64,000 nt of DNA from Dipetalonema caudispina (lineage: Eukaryota > Nematoda > Chromadorea > Rhabditida > Onchocercidae): positions 558,001 to 622,000 of the forward strand of contig JABVXV010000002.1 in assembly GCA_013365325.1 (NCBI GenBank), given 5' to 3'. Position 1 is the stretch's first letter, and each line of letters starts with the position of its first letter. Below, piece by piece: positions 38,508 to 52,294 of this stretch. The notes beneath the pieces were generated by a model that saw nothing but the letters and a program-made list of their open reading frames with translations, did no database searches and was not told where the DNA came from. The translations under genes were made by a program, and so were the position numbers.

Positions 38508-41500
38508 AAATAAAATGACATGCCAAAAGACACCATAAAGTGTAATGAAATGTCAACATAATTACTTGTCTTCAAGGTACTGAAATATTGAATGAACTGC
38601 TCCCGGTTCTGTAGAATGCAGTGCACGCATGAGCTCCATGCGGAATACCGATAAGAGATAAATACAATGAGTAAATTCCAATTTATTGACAACCGCTGTT
38701 ACCTCAGGAGAAGGAGAAATTTCGGACAAAATAGTTACCCTGATTTCCTGCAATTCTGCCTGAAAATGGAAAAAGTGTACATGCTTTTGAAGATTTCAAA
38801 ATTTCCATATTCTGTAAGAATGATCTGTTCGCTCTACCAGCAACGTCCGTAACTGCGAGATACAGAATCAATCAACATATAGTAGTGAGTTTATTGACTA
38901 CGGTTATGTTTCAGACGAATGAAAAATTAAAGTTACCACTAGGATATATATTAGTCAAGTCACTGGTTCCGTATTTCAATCTGACAGTAGAGAACGTGTG
39001 TGTTCTCGATTATTTATCTACATGTCATTCATCGATTGCAGCATGAAATAAGAATACTGTCAATACTAACAAATAGAATCTACACTTGAAACAAACCGAT
39101 AATATATTGCCGCTTTTGATTGTAACATTTGCAACAAGTTCAGCACGCAGACTCTCTTGAGGCGTGAGTACAGGCGACTTACAAGCAATCTCGCAAGCAG
39201 CTTCAAACCACTCTTCTGGCCAAAGACCTAAGTTTAATTATGTACGTATTTTGCAGACGAATAACGCACAGTAACTCAAGTCTCTTCTTCAACTGTATCA
39301 AAAATGTGAATCATACAATGAAGTATGAACGAGATAGCAAACACCCAATGTTTCTTCTTGATTAAGTTTATTTACTAATCAAAAATCGAACACAGTTTAT
39401 GTTGTTGTAAAAGGGACCAACCTATCCGGGCGACATTAAATCCGAGCACTGTACAGCAGAACCAAAAGTCACGAAACAAATTCCGCAGCCGAACTGATGG
39501 ATTCTTTACTGTCACAGATCTGCGTAACAGCGAAGCAATCTTCGGAATCAAAACACCTAAGTTTCCAGCACCAGTTGAAAGCTAGAAATGATTGAAGAAT
39601 ATCTTCGGTATAAATTTGTTCTTAACAGTCAAAAACTATATGTCACTAATAACACATTCAATTTAAAGAATTGATAACGGTTTTTTCCTTTGGTACTTTA
39701 AATAACTTTCAAGGTGTTCTTCATTTAACTCTGTAGTTCTGAAGAAATAAATAACTACTAGCTGAGACATGCACGACTTAACGATTTTAAATTCCAAAAT
39801 ATTTAGCTGCCACTGTCTGGATAAAAATTTGACACAGTTTTGTAAAAATAAATTACCTTCATGACCCTTGTCAATTTTTCACCAGCCTTCCTTCCTTCAT
39901 GTCCCAGTTGCACAAAAAGTTCCAGAAAGCGATACAATAGTGTCATTTTGTCTTCATCATGATTCACATTCTCTGCTATCTTAGCCATAGCATTATCAAC
40001 TGCCAAAGACAGATACCTTAAATATGTAAATTTTTTAAAGCAATATCAAATGTTATCGAATTTTAAACTTACGCATAACGATGTTCCACACCGTCAGTAG
40101 TATCAGCATCATAAGCTCGACTACTCGACTCAATTGTTATTTTTGTAAACAGCAGCCAAATTAGGTCGTGTATGTCGCGCTGAAACGGAATAACAATCTA
40201 TCATTTATCCGAAATGCTATTTTGGAAGGAATTAGATTAACACGATAAGATGCGTACCGCGCCAGCTATCCACATATTAGCCAATTCCGCTATAATAACA
40301 TCATGATTCGTGGATGTTTCCGTAAAAGCTTGTTGAAAAACCTGAAAGAGTAACTGTTCATTAGCCTCATTCAAAAACAGCAGCCATTGCAAATTTAAAG
40401 TAATGAATTACATATTCGCTTAAAGCATCACTTTTTGTCTTCAAACACGTATTGTATAGTAATTGAATGACGCATTAAAGGGAAAGAATAGCAAAGCTTA
40501 TAGATCCTGAATGATATTTCACAAATTATTCTGCGTAGTAGTAACTTATTCCTTCAAACTCGGGCAAATATTTATCAGTTTTTGATGAGATCACTACCAG
40601 TAAATATAAAATCACTCTATTGACATGAAATTATTTCTGTTATTTAAAGTAAATCCATTATCAGCCGACGAACATTTTGTAAAGTGAAGTATATGCTTTT
40701 CAAACCTCAACTACTTCAAGATTTTAATATTGTTTTGATTGATGAGGAACAAAAGTTTCTGTAAGTTACTTACAGTCCAGAAATTCGTTAAAATACCAAT
40801 AAATAATGAATAAAAAAGTACATTGAAAGCAAGCTGAGGAACATTTTCTACATCGACCAACGCAGCACCAATACCACCAACAATGTGCATCGCATTTTCC
40901 AAAGCGAGAGCCGAGCCACTAAACTTAATAGGTTCAAATTTCTGTCATTATCGTAACGAACACTCCACATAAGATCATTGGTAAAAGTGATAAGGAGTGA
41001 AGGGATAAAGAATGAGATCATAAAGATGAGGGCTTAAGTTGGAAGTCACAAAGAAAGGAGAATTTAACAGAGTAGATTATTTAACCGGGTTATGACAACC
41101 AATGCACTGGAAAAACTGGAGGTTTTAAATTGAATGAGCATTAATCATACTAATTTGAGTCTTTGTTCGCAATCAGGAACAGTTTGGAGGAGATATTCGT
41201 TAGACAGGCTTGTACAGATGAGTTGTTGACTATCATAGCCGATCTTAGTGCTCTGAAAATTGAAATCAGTTCACTCATGATACTTTTTAACGAATTAAGC
41301 ACTTTGAATAGATACCTGCAAAGAGAGTTTATTGCCACTTTTCTTAAACTTTCAAAAGTTAGCTTCTTTTTTACCATTTCTCCATCTTTCCGATCTCCCT
41401 CACTGAAAACACGCTTTTCCATAACCTGCAGCAGAATCAGAACATTATACAAAATTATGCTCTAAATGCTCACATTGTGGTACTGCAACGTATCATTGCA

Positions 41501-44500
41501 GTGCTACAATGTTAAACTTTTCATTTTTATCCGAAAAAAATTGTGAATTTAGCTCCGAAAAACAATAAAATCTGCAAGAGAACTTACGCCGAGATCTACA
41601 GCCAATTTTGTGAGTAGAGGCGAAGGTTCAACCAAGAACTGACTAAGACTGTTAACTGCCAATGTTGCAGCAATTGTCGGAAATTTAACAGCAAGTGAGC
41701 CAAGTGCTTCCAAAGCCATCATTATAAGAGATATTTTGACTGATGCATGACGATGTCCGTGAACATGCCAAAGCCGATTAGCTATTGTAGCATGAAGTGA
41801 TTCTGCATCTGCAAAACACAAAAATCTCGTTTTTCTGATGAATTCCAGAAAGTCTATATCCTACTGTTACATTATCTGGGCACTTGAATACCAATTTATT
41901 AGACTGTTACGATCGTACTGGATAAAAAAAAATACTGCTTGATCAATAAATAACTATGCAATTCATTCTTATCTATGCCATTGCATATTTCCATAGAATG
42001 GAAGTTTTACAAAATTAGTTTCAAACGCGTGACAGTGCGTGCGGTCACATACAACTGCTTTAAAGATTAACTTCTCACTGATAATCTAAAGATGTTAATC
42101 GACGTACTTCGCTTAAAACGGTCTTTTCAATTACTACAATTTCTAATAGCAACGTAATTGAAAGTTGGAAAAATCATCTAATTATTTCATTTAGCATGCG
42201 AATTGGTTAGGTTTTGGGGTGTGTAAAGCTTTCCTATAGCTGACCACGTAGTATACTCTGAAGACTTAAAGCTTCTGTAGATAAGAAATAAGTACATTCC
42301 GCTGTTCATCAGCGCTACCTAGCTGAAGCTATTTCTGCACTACACTAAATAATCAAGTTCGTCGGAAGAGTTATAAATATAAATAGAAATTCATTAATCA
42401 AAAATAAATAAATAAATACCGATCTCATCACATGTAGCCCAAACCATGAGTTCGAGACAAACAGAGCTGCAAAGAACGTTCATTTTTGCCCGATTAATCA
42501 ATAGTGGACAACGTAATGTTCGTTCATCCTCGTTTAATTTCTGAGCATTCAAAAAATCTTCTCCCTTCGAATATAGTTCTACAGCAAATGTCTTCACCTG
42601 AAGCAAACTGACTCAGTCCTCGTTATTCACAATTCATATATCAATTGTAAGCAAATGGTAGATTTTCATTAACGCCGTTAATATTATAATGCGCAAAAGT
42701 CTTAAATTTAAAATGATGAAATTTATAAAGTCATAAATGTCAATCCAACATGAAGCATTCCAGAAATATCTGTGAATGAATTCATTGGAATGAAAATGAT
42801 GGCTTTACCTCTCGAGCAAATTTGTGGGTCAATGATTTTTCGAGTTTTAACATATCATATGGCGCGTAAGCATCTCTAGCGGCAGTTACAAAAACCAGTG
42901 AAAGACATTCTGACAATGTTTTGTATGGGAAACGTTTGATTTGTCCAGCCTGAACATGGTTTTCATTTCCAATTTTTAAAAAAAAAAGGTAAATACAAGA
43001 TGAAAAGGAGAACTGATAGTAAAAAGAAGAAAAAGAAAATTTATTTACCATATATACGTCGGTGGCATATGCATCCATGATATCCAATATTGATCTTCTT
43101 AACAATCGTTCCATCTTCAACTTGATACAATCAAAAAGTACACTTTAAAATCAGAAGGTAATAAAAACTACATGACTTTAACACTATTTAAACAATTCAA
43201 CTCACAATGTCAGAGAACATATTCAATTCGGTGACTGTGAATTTGAATTTTGGAGGACTGCTGCCGAAAACAGGAGGCAACGCAAAGCTGCTAGCATGTT
43301 TGGAGAACATCTTCTGCAAACGTTCCTTCTGGTCCTGCTTTTCTGTACTGGCAGCATCATTCCAAAGAAAATTTTCAGAATCGGTTGTTAGCCGAAGAGT
43401 CTCCACTCTGAACAATTATTTCTTGAATTTAGATTTACAATTTGAAAAAAAGTAAGGACAGCCAATCTAAAAAATTTAGTAAAAATAAAATAAGTCACAA
43501 ACCTATCATTTGCAGCTATCTGATTATTGTGCACATCTATGTTAGTGATCAAAAATGGTACAGGATAAATAGCAGAAATCAATGGGTGATTCTTATCACT
43601 GCTATACCGTCCGAATGCCCGCAATAATCCAATCATAAAACAAATAACTCGCATCAAGTAGCCTACAAATATATAATATTAATGCTGAGTGATTAATAAG
43701 ATTGAAATAACTGAGAAAAAAGAAAATTAAAAACATCTGAAAAAAAAATTGACGAATAAACAAACAAACTTCATTTTAGATTATCCTCAATTTCATCCTA
43801 ATAACCAATTTTTATCCTCAAGCGTATTGATACGATATAATTTAATCAGCTGTGCAGAAAGTAAACACAAACATTTTGTTTGGAATTGCGGTTGCACCTG
43901 ATCACAAATATCCACAATAATATCAGAAGTGACCATAAGCAATTCGATTTGTGCAGAGATAATAATATCACGTACATCTGGATAATTTGAAGCAAGCTCA
44001 CTGAGAACAGTATTGAAACACAGTGCGAACTGCTCCTGTACTGGTACTTCTAAAAAATCTACCTAAGTTATTATAACTGACACATCTAAATAATGATTAA
44101 CGGAAATTTGCAGCCTTGTCCAAAAAAACTGAAATGCGAAATTAGCTACAAAGTATATCTGATCCGCGAAGGAATGGCCGAATCCAATTCCCGGTTTTCT
44201 AGAAATTATGCAAACTTTATCTTTTTCATTTTAAGTGAATGAGCAACCCATTTTCTCACTAGTGTTTGATAAGTAACTAAAAAAATAAGCATTTTTCCAT
44301 CTTGGTTCATCTAACCCTTAATGCACATGTATATAGTTTTTTTGAAGTAAGTCTAGGATTGATTACAACTTTAAGCAAGGAAACGTAGGGCTCCACATAT
44401 CAATTTTTTAGTTCAGCATCCAGATTTTCCAAACTTTAAAACACAAATGTTTGTTATTGACCACGTAAATGCTTCTGAGGATAGTTAAGACAATTAGATT

Positions 44501-45580
44501 GACGACTGGCAGCTTTGGCGAAAAGTTATGAAAATGTTTAGCTATCATATATATCTAATTGCTTTCTTTTCACTTTTTATTAGTCCTTTTGCTTCAGCTA
44601 TCCTATTCCATTCCGGCCCCAAAAAGATAAAACAAATAAATAGAAACCCTAGCTGCCAATTACACTTACCTGCTCATTCTTGTCTGTTACTGCCTTGTCT
44701 ACGGTATCAAACTACTTTCAGTTCCCTAACCAAAAAGACACAGCCAAATGAGAACGACAATAATATTTTATAAGAATTAAAATCAAAAATTAAAGATAAG
44801 GAACTGTATGACATCCAAAACGAAAGCTTCAGGTGACATGTTAACGAGAATTTTGTCATGAATCTAAGATCACAAAAATGAGAGGGAAAAAATTTGGAAA
44901 ATTGTAACCAACGGTAAAAGCCAGTGAATCCAATGAAGTTATTCAATACAATGGATTATTGGAATAAGCCACTTCATTATTACTTTAATTTCATTCAATC
45001 CAGTACCCGGCATCGAAACGACATAAATAAATCAAATAATACGTACTATCTTGCCGATTCGGAACACCATCATCAATCCATTTCAACCGTGGTAAACTTC
45101 GGTAAACATCCAAGAGAATTGGAAGCAACTCATTGAGGTGCTAAAAAACTGCAGTGAAACGGTGAGTATCAAAATATGGCAACTTGTGATTATGTTTAGT
45201 TTAATGACCATAATGAGGATTTCATTTCAGCAAACAAAAACTGGAATGAAAAAAAAGCAAAATACAATAGTTTTTGATATATTTCATTTAATTAAAACAA
45301 TCAGCATAGCATACTCGTCCTTCAGCATATAATAAATAGATCCCAGCTGCAAGCAATTTCGTTCGAGCATTGTAATTCAACGACTTCTCATTTCCGTCCA
45401 CGCCATCAAGCAAAGTCTCCAACACTTTCTGCACCGGTACCTGAAAGTTTTGCAGAAATGTTTTTTGTGATATTCCACAACCAAATTCATCCTTTCGTTA
45501 TTTTTTTCCCACATTTGGTACATCCACGGGATACCAACAGCAAACAAATCCATGCAAGGTCCTCTTTGTTTTATATCCAT
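31341..45580 (-). CDS. PI4KA: Phosphatidylinositol 4-kinase III alpha (PI4KA)
   Basis: It makes the PI4P pool of the plasma membrane, acting with EFR3 and TTC7. More than 25 minus-strand exons follow the human protein from end to end. N-terminal: [19 protein letters not shown] (45441-45318), [20 protein letters not shown] (45136-45030) and [10 protein letters not shown]. Middle: [19 protein letters not shown] and [10 protein letters not shown]. Before the kinase: [19 protein letters not shown] (34351-34161) and [20 protein letters not shown]. Kinase: [20 protein letters not shown] (33000-32765), [14 protein letters not shown], catalytic KDRHNGNIM (32091-31912), [20 protein letters not shown] and C-terminal [13 protein letters not shown] ending at 31341. 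Introns 33071-33001 and 34160-34044 have GC donors. Exon 35339-35220 splices in phase straight to 34521. The start is uncertain; ATG 45580 ([12 protein letters not shown]) is my best guess. No catalytic loss is seen. Confidence 0.95.
34837..34945. other. Cloverleaf-like foldback inside a PI4KA intron
   Basis: Within intron 35219-34522 an outer stem AAGCAGG (34846-34852) / CCTGCTT (34934-34940), extended by AATTT/AAATT, encloses two hairpins. The first is ACTTGAG-6-CTCAAGT (34861-34880), a perfect 7-bp stem. The second is GCCGAC (34898-34903) / GTCGGC (34923-34928), extended by ACG/CGT. The patch is GC-richer than the surrounding intron. It could be an intronic structured RNA or a short foldback element. 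It lacks tRNA B-box or obvious snoRNA boxes. Confidence 0.5.
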
Positions 45581-46621
45581 TTCTGCACTCAAAAATCTGT
45601 TTCATCGATCATTTTATATTTCAGCAGAAACGCAATTCACCACTTCTCTTTGGTATGAGCAACATTATCGTCATGTCCATCACATCAAAGTACAAATGCA
45701 CATATTAGTTTCAGATGCGCTTTAACTTGCTAATAATGTCACACGTCTCCTCCCTTCTTTATTCATTCAATGTTGTAAGAACAGATAATACTTGTGATCT
45801 ATGTAAACTGAATGAACATAAACCTCAGGTCCTATAGACGCTGCTTATCAAAACATCTCGAAGATCAGCGATGGTTTATCACTTAACTTTTAACCCGACA
45901 TTATTCTGTGCCTTGTTCTCTAAATCCAAATTCATCCAAATTGCGGTCCTAAATATTAAAGCTTAGAGTAAGACAACGTTCTTCTACCTGGTTAATTCTG
46001 GGATATATCACCACGGCAATAATAAACTTGTCTAACATATTTTCCTGGTTCAATGTTCCTTAGTTTTTCGTTTCCGTCGACTTTCATTATTACTCAGATT
46101 TGTCAAGAAGACAATTTCCTTATCCGGGAATTCAAATATAAGCTGGATATTTGAATATATTGCTTGACAGGAAGGTATTATGATTTTTTTTGAAACAGAT
46201 AAAAAGAATGGAATTCCTTTTTCCTATCCTTCTGCCAACTATGTTTATTTTTCTAGGAATATGAAAGATGAAGAGTGAAATTTAAAGTCACAGAAATGGT
46301 CAGTTCAAATGATTCGAATCCAATTATTCGTACCGATTAAGCTCATATTCATTGAAAATATTACTAACATTTTCCATCTTTGCAAGGCATATCGCAGAAC
46401 ACTGAAGATTTTGGAATAAGAAGTCCTCATCTACCACCATATTACCAACACACTACAATACCATCATCCTGGAATGCCTCACGTGAACAAGACGTTTGCC
46501 AATAGTACCATTCACCCACCTACTGATTAAAAGTAACGGACCGTCAGTACATCCGTGAGATTCAAGTGTAGAGTTTTACGAGTGGATCGTGTACTTCACG
46601 GTTGAACATTGAAAGGCGAAG
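45581..46621. promoter_or_regulatory. Shared divergent promoter region of PI4KA and the NYN nuclease gene
   Basis: About 1 kb separates the two start codons, which face away from each other. The sequence has no convincing exon. It is inferred to carry both promoters from position only; no specific site is recognised. Confidence 0.45.
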
Positions 46622-49600
46622 ATGGTGCAGTACACGGAAAAGGCGGAAGTTGGTGAGTCAGCGAGATGTTCGAGTGAGTACCAATCAGCAGGTATTTATT
46701 TCTTCTTTGTTGTACAGAAGAACCAGGGATAAATGCTTGACAGATTAAACAAGATGATAGTTACCAGCAGATACATTATCACTCTCTTCACTTCCATCGA
46801 GGATGTACCGTTAATTAATAATTGTAACAAATAAAGTAGTTTTATTCCATTATTCTTTGCAGACAATGTTCCTTTACTTCGGAAAGTACCGCAACACGTA
46901 GCTAAACGTTTACTTATCATTGATGCCATGAATGTTATGCATATGAGGACAAGTCATGCTAACCGAACCCAGTATGTTTCCTTTTGTTGTCCCCTTATTT
47001 TCATACGTGTTACCAACAATGCATTGTTTAGATGCAGTTAACTGCACCACAAAGTAATCACTCACTTTTTTTGTCAAAAGGTTCACCAAGTATCTAATGT
47101 GTTTATTTATATATTCCAACTTAATTCCTGAAAAAAAAAAAAAAAAAAAAAAAATGATTTGTGTTCATATGTTGTTCTACTGCAGCATATAATCATACTT
47201 TCTAAATATATATTTCATTAAGCAACTTTGCAATATTCAGCGCTTTAAGAAGTTATTCGACATGACAATTGTGCTGCGCTTCATTTTAACGATAGAATAT
47301 CGCCAACAATAACTTGAATTGAATAAAATACTAGTGCGACAAAAATGTCACACAATTTATATAATTTGTGCAATTAATACACTGTACATAATCTGCATTT
47401 ACTTCACTTAGGGGAGGGTCTCGTGAAGTCCAGTTATTACTCAAACACTACTAAAATTACAGGAAACAGTTAGATTGTTTGTCGCTGTTACCGGTTATGA
47501 GATATTTTATCAGGAGAGGACATGCAGTCGAAGTTGTTATGCCTGAATTTTGCACTTACAAAAAGTGCTATAAGAATTTCCATATTTGGAAGGTTTCGCT
47601 TTAGATCGTTCATTTTTTTGTGGTCTATAATTTTTTACCTTCTCGAAAGTAGCTAATAGTGCATCGCATATACTGAATCACTAAGCAATTTCTCTGCATT
47701 TGTTCTTCAGATTCACAATTCTTTAGTTACTGTTCTTTAAGGATCTCAATGCTTTAAAGCTATTAATAATGGTGCCGCATATGATGCATGATGATCTTGT
47801 TGCTCTTACGGTTGCGAGGGACGCTTGCGGTTCTGTTGTTACACAGGTAATCTTGCACATTTGGATTTGTATTTCTTAGGTACGAATATTAATTGCCATC
47901 AAATAATTTAAATGAACAACAAAACGAGTAAGATTTGAATCCTGTCGACGAATGACTTCACACGAATAGCTTCGAATCCTTTGCATTTAATCAGATATTA
48001 AAAGTAGTTTCTCTTTATTGTTAACACAGACCATCTTCATAACTCACTATACTAAGTAATTTTGTTTTAGGATAAATTTCGAGACCATCTGGCATGTTTT
48101 CCACAACTACATCGAGTACGTTCACGCAATATAATCTTAGCATTTACGAGTGATGTAAAAAAGCCAATGTTTTTCACAAATGCGAAAGGCGACAAATATT
48201 ACAAAGACTATTTCATGTGTATAAATTACTCATTCAGTAATTTTTCTGTTATTTGGGATAGAAACGTTAATTTTATGACATGATGTTGATCTTATGTATG
48301 TTTATGGTATAGAAAAATTTAATATATTAATTGCACAATATTCGAAGGTATTCAGCATGTTGGCGTGTTTATTATGTTAATAGTAGTTTAGTCATGTATC
48401 ACACTGTCAGATTTATGACGTCCAAGATTTATGATGTCGATTATCACATTTATTTAATCAAATGCTGGTTAATTCTATTCATTTAATACGTTTTTGTCAA
48501 GTGTTCTTAATTTCAGAACAGTTTTATAGTTTGCCAGAGGACGATGATTATGACCTTGTCAAAAATGAGAAATGGTCTGAAGAACGCAGAAAAGAAGTAC
48601 TCGGACGTTTGGATGAAATCTATGGATTAGCCGAGGCTCAATTCATGCTTGCCAAAGGTTTGTTTCAAACGAACTGTTTCTTCCACGAGTGACGATTGCC
48701 ATTTCCGAGGTTTTAGACTTACAAAACTTTGGTCATTGGATTTCAATGAAGAATGGTTCACTTTCATTTATATGGTCTAATTTTTTAAAGTAATAACACT
48801 ATTATTGCAGTAGAACAATCACCTAAGTGTAACTCGTGCAATAAACCAATTAAAACTTCTATTGACGTATGTGAGGAAATAGTGAGAGATGGTGAACAAA
48901 ATGGAATTGCAGAAGATGAAAGTATGAAAGCTTTGGTTTGTTGGCGAAACACTGCTGAAAAGCAAGAACTAGAAGTGATTTTTCTTAATTTCTCCTTAAT
49001 TACTTCTTGTTTGGTATTCAAAGTCACTTTTCAAGAAACCTTGATTGATGATTAAGAAATTTTCTATTCACAGAACATGCTCTGATATCAAAATGCTCAT
49101 TTTACCACTTACATGTTAACTCATCCCTTTTATATATATCCACTGTTATTCACATGTAGAACTTTTATTAATCATTCAATTTATAGTATCAGTTACAAGG
49201 ACGACGTAATGATGCATATCAGCGATATACCACTTTTAGTTTTGCTGAAGACAACCTATATATTTCCGGTTCTTCAAACCTCCAGGAGTGCACAAATGAC
49301 GAAAATTCGAAAGATGGCGCAAGCAAGCACATTGTAAGATACACAAAATTTTTTTCTTCAACAGAATTGGCGAAGTCTTGAAAAGAACAGCCATATAGTA
49401 CCAATAAGGCATCTTAATTAAATAATATCGAAATAAAAACATTGTTTAACCAGTCATATTTTTAATCCATTGGATCTTTAAACATAATTAAACATTATCC
49501 TTAACGTTAATAGTCATTTTCTTGTGTCACTTCAATTATATTTTCATGCAATAATTTAGCAATTGTTGTTTCTGCTTAATTTTTTGAATATTTACAGCCC

Positions 49601-51788
49601 GTCATAATAAAAGAAAATGCTGTTTATAAAGGATCTCTCACTGAAGTCACTAATCCGTCGTCTTTGAAAATGTGGATAAAGCATGAAACAGAGCAGACAT
49701 TATTCAAAGATGACAGGGTCAGCTCCTTCATTCGAAAGTATTGTTTATAGACTTTTCTGGTTAGAGTGTTGGAATTTTCAATATTTACTTCTCACATCTT
49801 AAGTCTAATTCATCATTCCTTTCTTATACTATATAATTATTGTAGCGTGCTGAATCGAAGGCGCATTTGTGGAAAACATTAACTGATGAACTGAAACTAG
49901 ACGGGAAATCTTTTCATGATTTTCTGTCATCATTCCATGGTACTCTTGAGAAAGAATTCGTGCTGAATGCTTATTACGATCAGCTCAATAGCTTATCTCT
50001 GCCCGAAAGAGAGATAATGAACGTAGTAGGTTTATTATAACATTCTATCTATGGCTTTTCTGTAGCATCAGAAAGGACTATGTGCAGTTTTCTAGTTTAG
50101 CATAACACTTGTGCTTGATCTCTAACAGTCTGAGATTAAAAACTGCTGCATTACATTCGAGAGGAAAATTTATGAAGAAAATATGAAATGAGAGTATTGT
50201 GGAAATGAAAGCGTTACTTATACCGTTTTTTATGTTTTGACAAGAAGTTCGGACTCAAACTACGGTTGTGTTAGCCTTTAAATGTTATTATCTTTCGTTG
50301 AAGAATGATACTGTTTAGATGCTTTACCTACGTTTTCAACGCTACGGTTTGCATTCCAAGGGACGAAAAAGATTTTCTCTCTGCCCGTAAAGAAGTATGA
50401 AAAAGATGCAAAGGGATTATCTTTCAAATATGGGAAGCGAAATTGAATTAATATTTGTGCATTTCACAGATAGATTATCTAACTTGCACAAATCTTGATT
50501 ACGGAGTAGGCAGTGTTTGAGACTTGAATCTTCTTGACCGTCGACATAAATTTATATTGCGTTGTATACCATGTAATTATTTCGAAGTACTTTCACTCTT
50601 CCAAATAACTCAAAAAAAATTAGCTCAAAATGTGAGATACAGAGACTTAATATCATTCCATTCTCTTCTAAACAAATTATGATGACCAATACTACAGATA
50701 TACATCTGGTAATGAAGGAATATCGCTAGAGAGGAATTAGAATGCTTAGAATATTCTGAAGTTACATTATTTGCCTGAACGACAAACTGAGAAAATCACT
50801 TGGTTCTGGAAACTATTAAAGATATTAAGTAAAAGCATTTTAGAGCCGAAACAAAAAGTTTTCAGTAAGCCCATCAGTTCTATAACTAGTCCACCATTAT
50901 CATTAATTTTATGGTGTATTTGGATGAGAAAGATTTCACTTTCGTTGCATTTCTTCATTTTGAAATTTTCCGAAAAGTAATGAAATTTTGTATGATTTCA
51001 GAATATATTAGAAGATACCTCAAGAGAACTGTGCTCATCAACTTCGGCTTCATATTCAGTGATGGACAAGAGATCTAGTGGATCAATTGGGGTTCATATT
51101 TGCGAGTTTATTTTTTCATTTGAAATTCGTATTTTTCTTCTTTTAATGAGCAATTATTCATTAAAACATTAAGGCGGATAGTCCGCTGTCTTGGAATAAA
51201 ATTTCGTTTTCATACTTGAGAAATGTATAGACGATTTCGCTACCTTCCACAAAGTTTCTCTATTTTTTAATTTACGTAAGGATAACGTTCCAGTTGTTAA
51301 AAGGTACTTCAATGATTTCGGAAAAAACCGAAGTGGTATGGGAATAGACAGTCTTAGGCAGGAATGACAGAGAGAGGAAAAAAGTAATAACCCACTAGTT
51401 GGAAAATCAAAAAGATTCCGAGAATTTCGGAGCAAAAATTGCATGGACAATTTATGTACATCCTTAACGGTTCTAAAAATTGTTAAATGGAATTTTAAAA
51501 GAAATTGCTCTGCTAATCTTTACGAAGGATTTTATTTAGAATTCATTTTTCCAGTCTTTGAAAAGTTGTTGTCATTTTCAGTTAGGCATAGAAAAAGAGC
51601 GCATTTGGAGATTGCTGGTGAATGAGTTAAACTTGGACAGCAGTGTGTTTTATAATATTTTACGGTCGTGGGACGAAGATCCTTTGGAGGTTGAACGAAT
51701 TGTGGATGCCTACTTCGACCATGTGAATGATTGGAAAACTAGACTCACGCGAAGTAAAGAATTGTCGATCAGTTCGGTGCACTTTTAA
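46622..51788 (+). CDS. NYN-domain endoribonuclease (ZC3H12A/RDE-8-like)
   Basis: Twelve exons join in phase: 46622-46652, 46863-46971, 47463-47592, 47742-47846, 48071-48236, 48517-48657, 48811-48935, 49187-49333, 49598-49717, 49846-50025, 51002-51091 and 51582-51788 (516 residues). The N-terminal half has the PIN-like NYN fold of the Regnase family: RLLIIDAMNVM with the first catalytic Asp, LLPVMRYFIRRGHAVEVVMP, MMHDDLVALTVARDACG and VVTQDKFRDHL with further metal-binding acids. No CCCH zinc finger is visible; a CNSC...C motif near residue 238 is a poor match. The C-terminal half is hydrophilic and ends in a helical segment (EKERIWRLLVNELNLDSS). Finger-less nematode relatives such as RDE-8 act in small-RNA pathways, so an RNAi role is a guess. 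Introns after exon 10 approach 1 kb. Confidence 0.82.
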
Positions 51789-52054
51789 AGATTTTATCAA
51801 ACAGTGCACTGTTGTCAAAGACAGTTCGAGAAATTGTTAACTTAAGTTTAATGACCTAATTGAAATATTTTATCGCAAGCAACAGGAATATCGACGAATA
51901 CATACGAAAAGCAGTGTAAGAATATATGCATAAGTAGTATACAGAATAAGCCGCTTATAGAGCAGATCGAGACGATAAATATTCAGTTGAAAAATGACTA
52001 ATTATTATGTTGACGAGTTACCGCTGCAAGTCCATATAATAAGATTTTGAAAAA

Positions 52055-52060
52055 AATAAA
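52055..52060 (+). other. Polyadenylation signal AATAAA
   Basis: AATAAA about 270 bases after the stop of the NYN nuclease gene and just before the TAG-interrupted ORF at 52121. Confidence 0.5.
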
Positions 52061-52120
52061 AGTTTATAAGAAAATTTGCTGTTATTAATGGATATTCGTT
52101 AACATAATTCATTTGAGGGA

Positions 52121-52294
52121 ATGGAGAGCAAAGAAAGATTGCTCCAAGAACTGCTCTAGCAGGAGCTAACTCTTAATAAAAGTGTTCTGATACAAGTGAT
52201 TGCCGCTTGTGTCTCGAACGACAAGCAGATCATTGTGACTGAGCATCAAAGACATATAACCGAAATCCTGGAATTCAATCGCCGTTTAACGTAG
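52121..52294 (+). pseudogene. Small ORF interrupted by one TAG
   Basis: From ATG 52121 one frame runs 57 codons to TAG 52292, broken only by TAG at codon 13 (52157-52159). Before it stands MESKERLLQELL; after it QELTLNKSVLIQVIAACVSN and then TEHQRHITEILEFNRRLT. Both halves look like one amphipathic, coiled-coil-like small protein. The stop could be a true disabling mutation, a sequencing error, a read-through site (TAG followed by CAG), or the end of an intron, since CTCTAG can serve as an acceptor. No family is recognised. It lies about 330 bases downstream of the NYN gene on the same strand. Confidence 0.42.
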
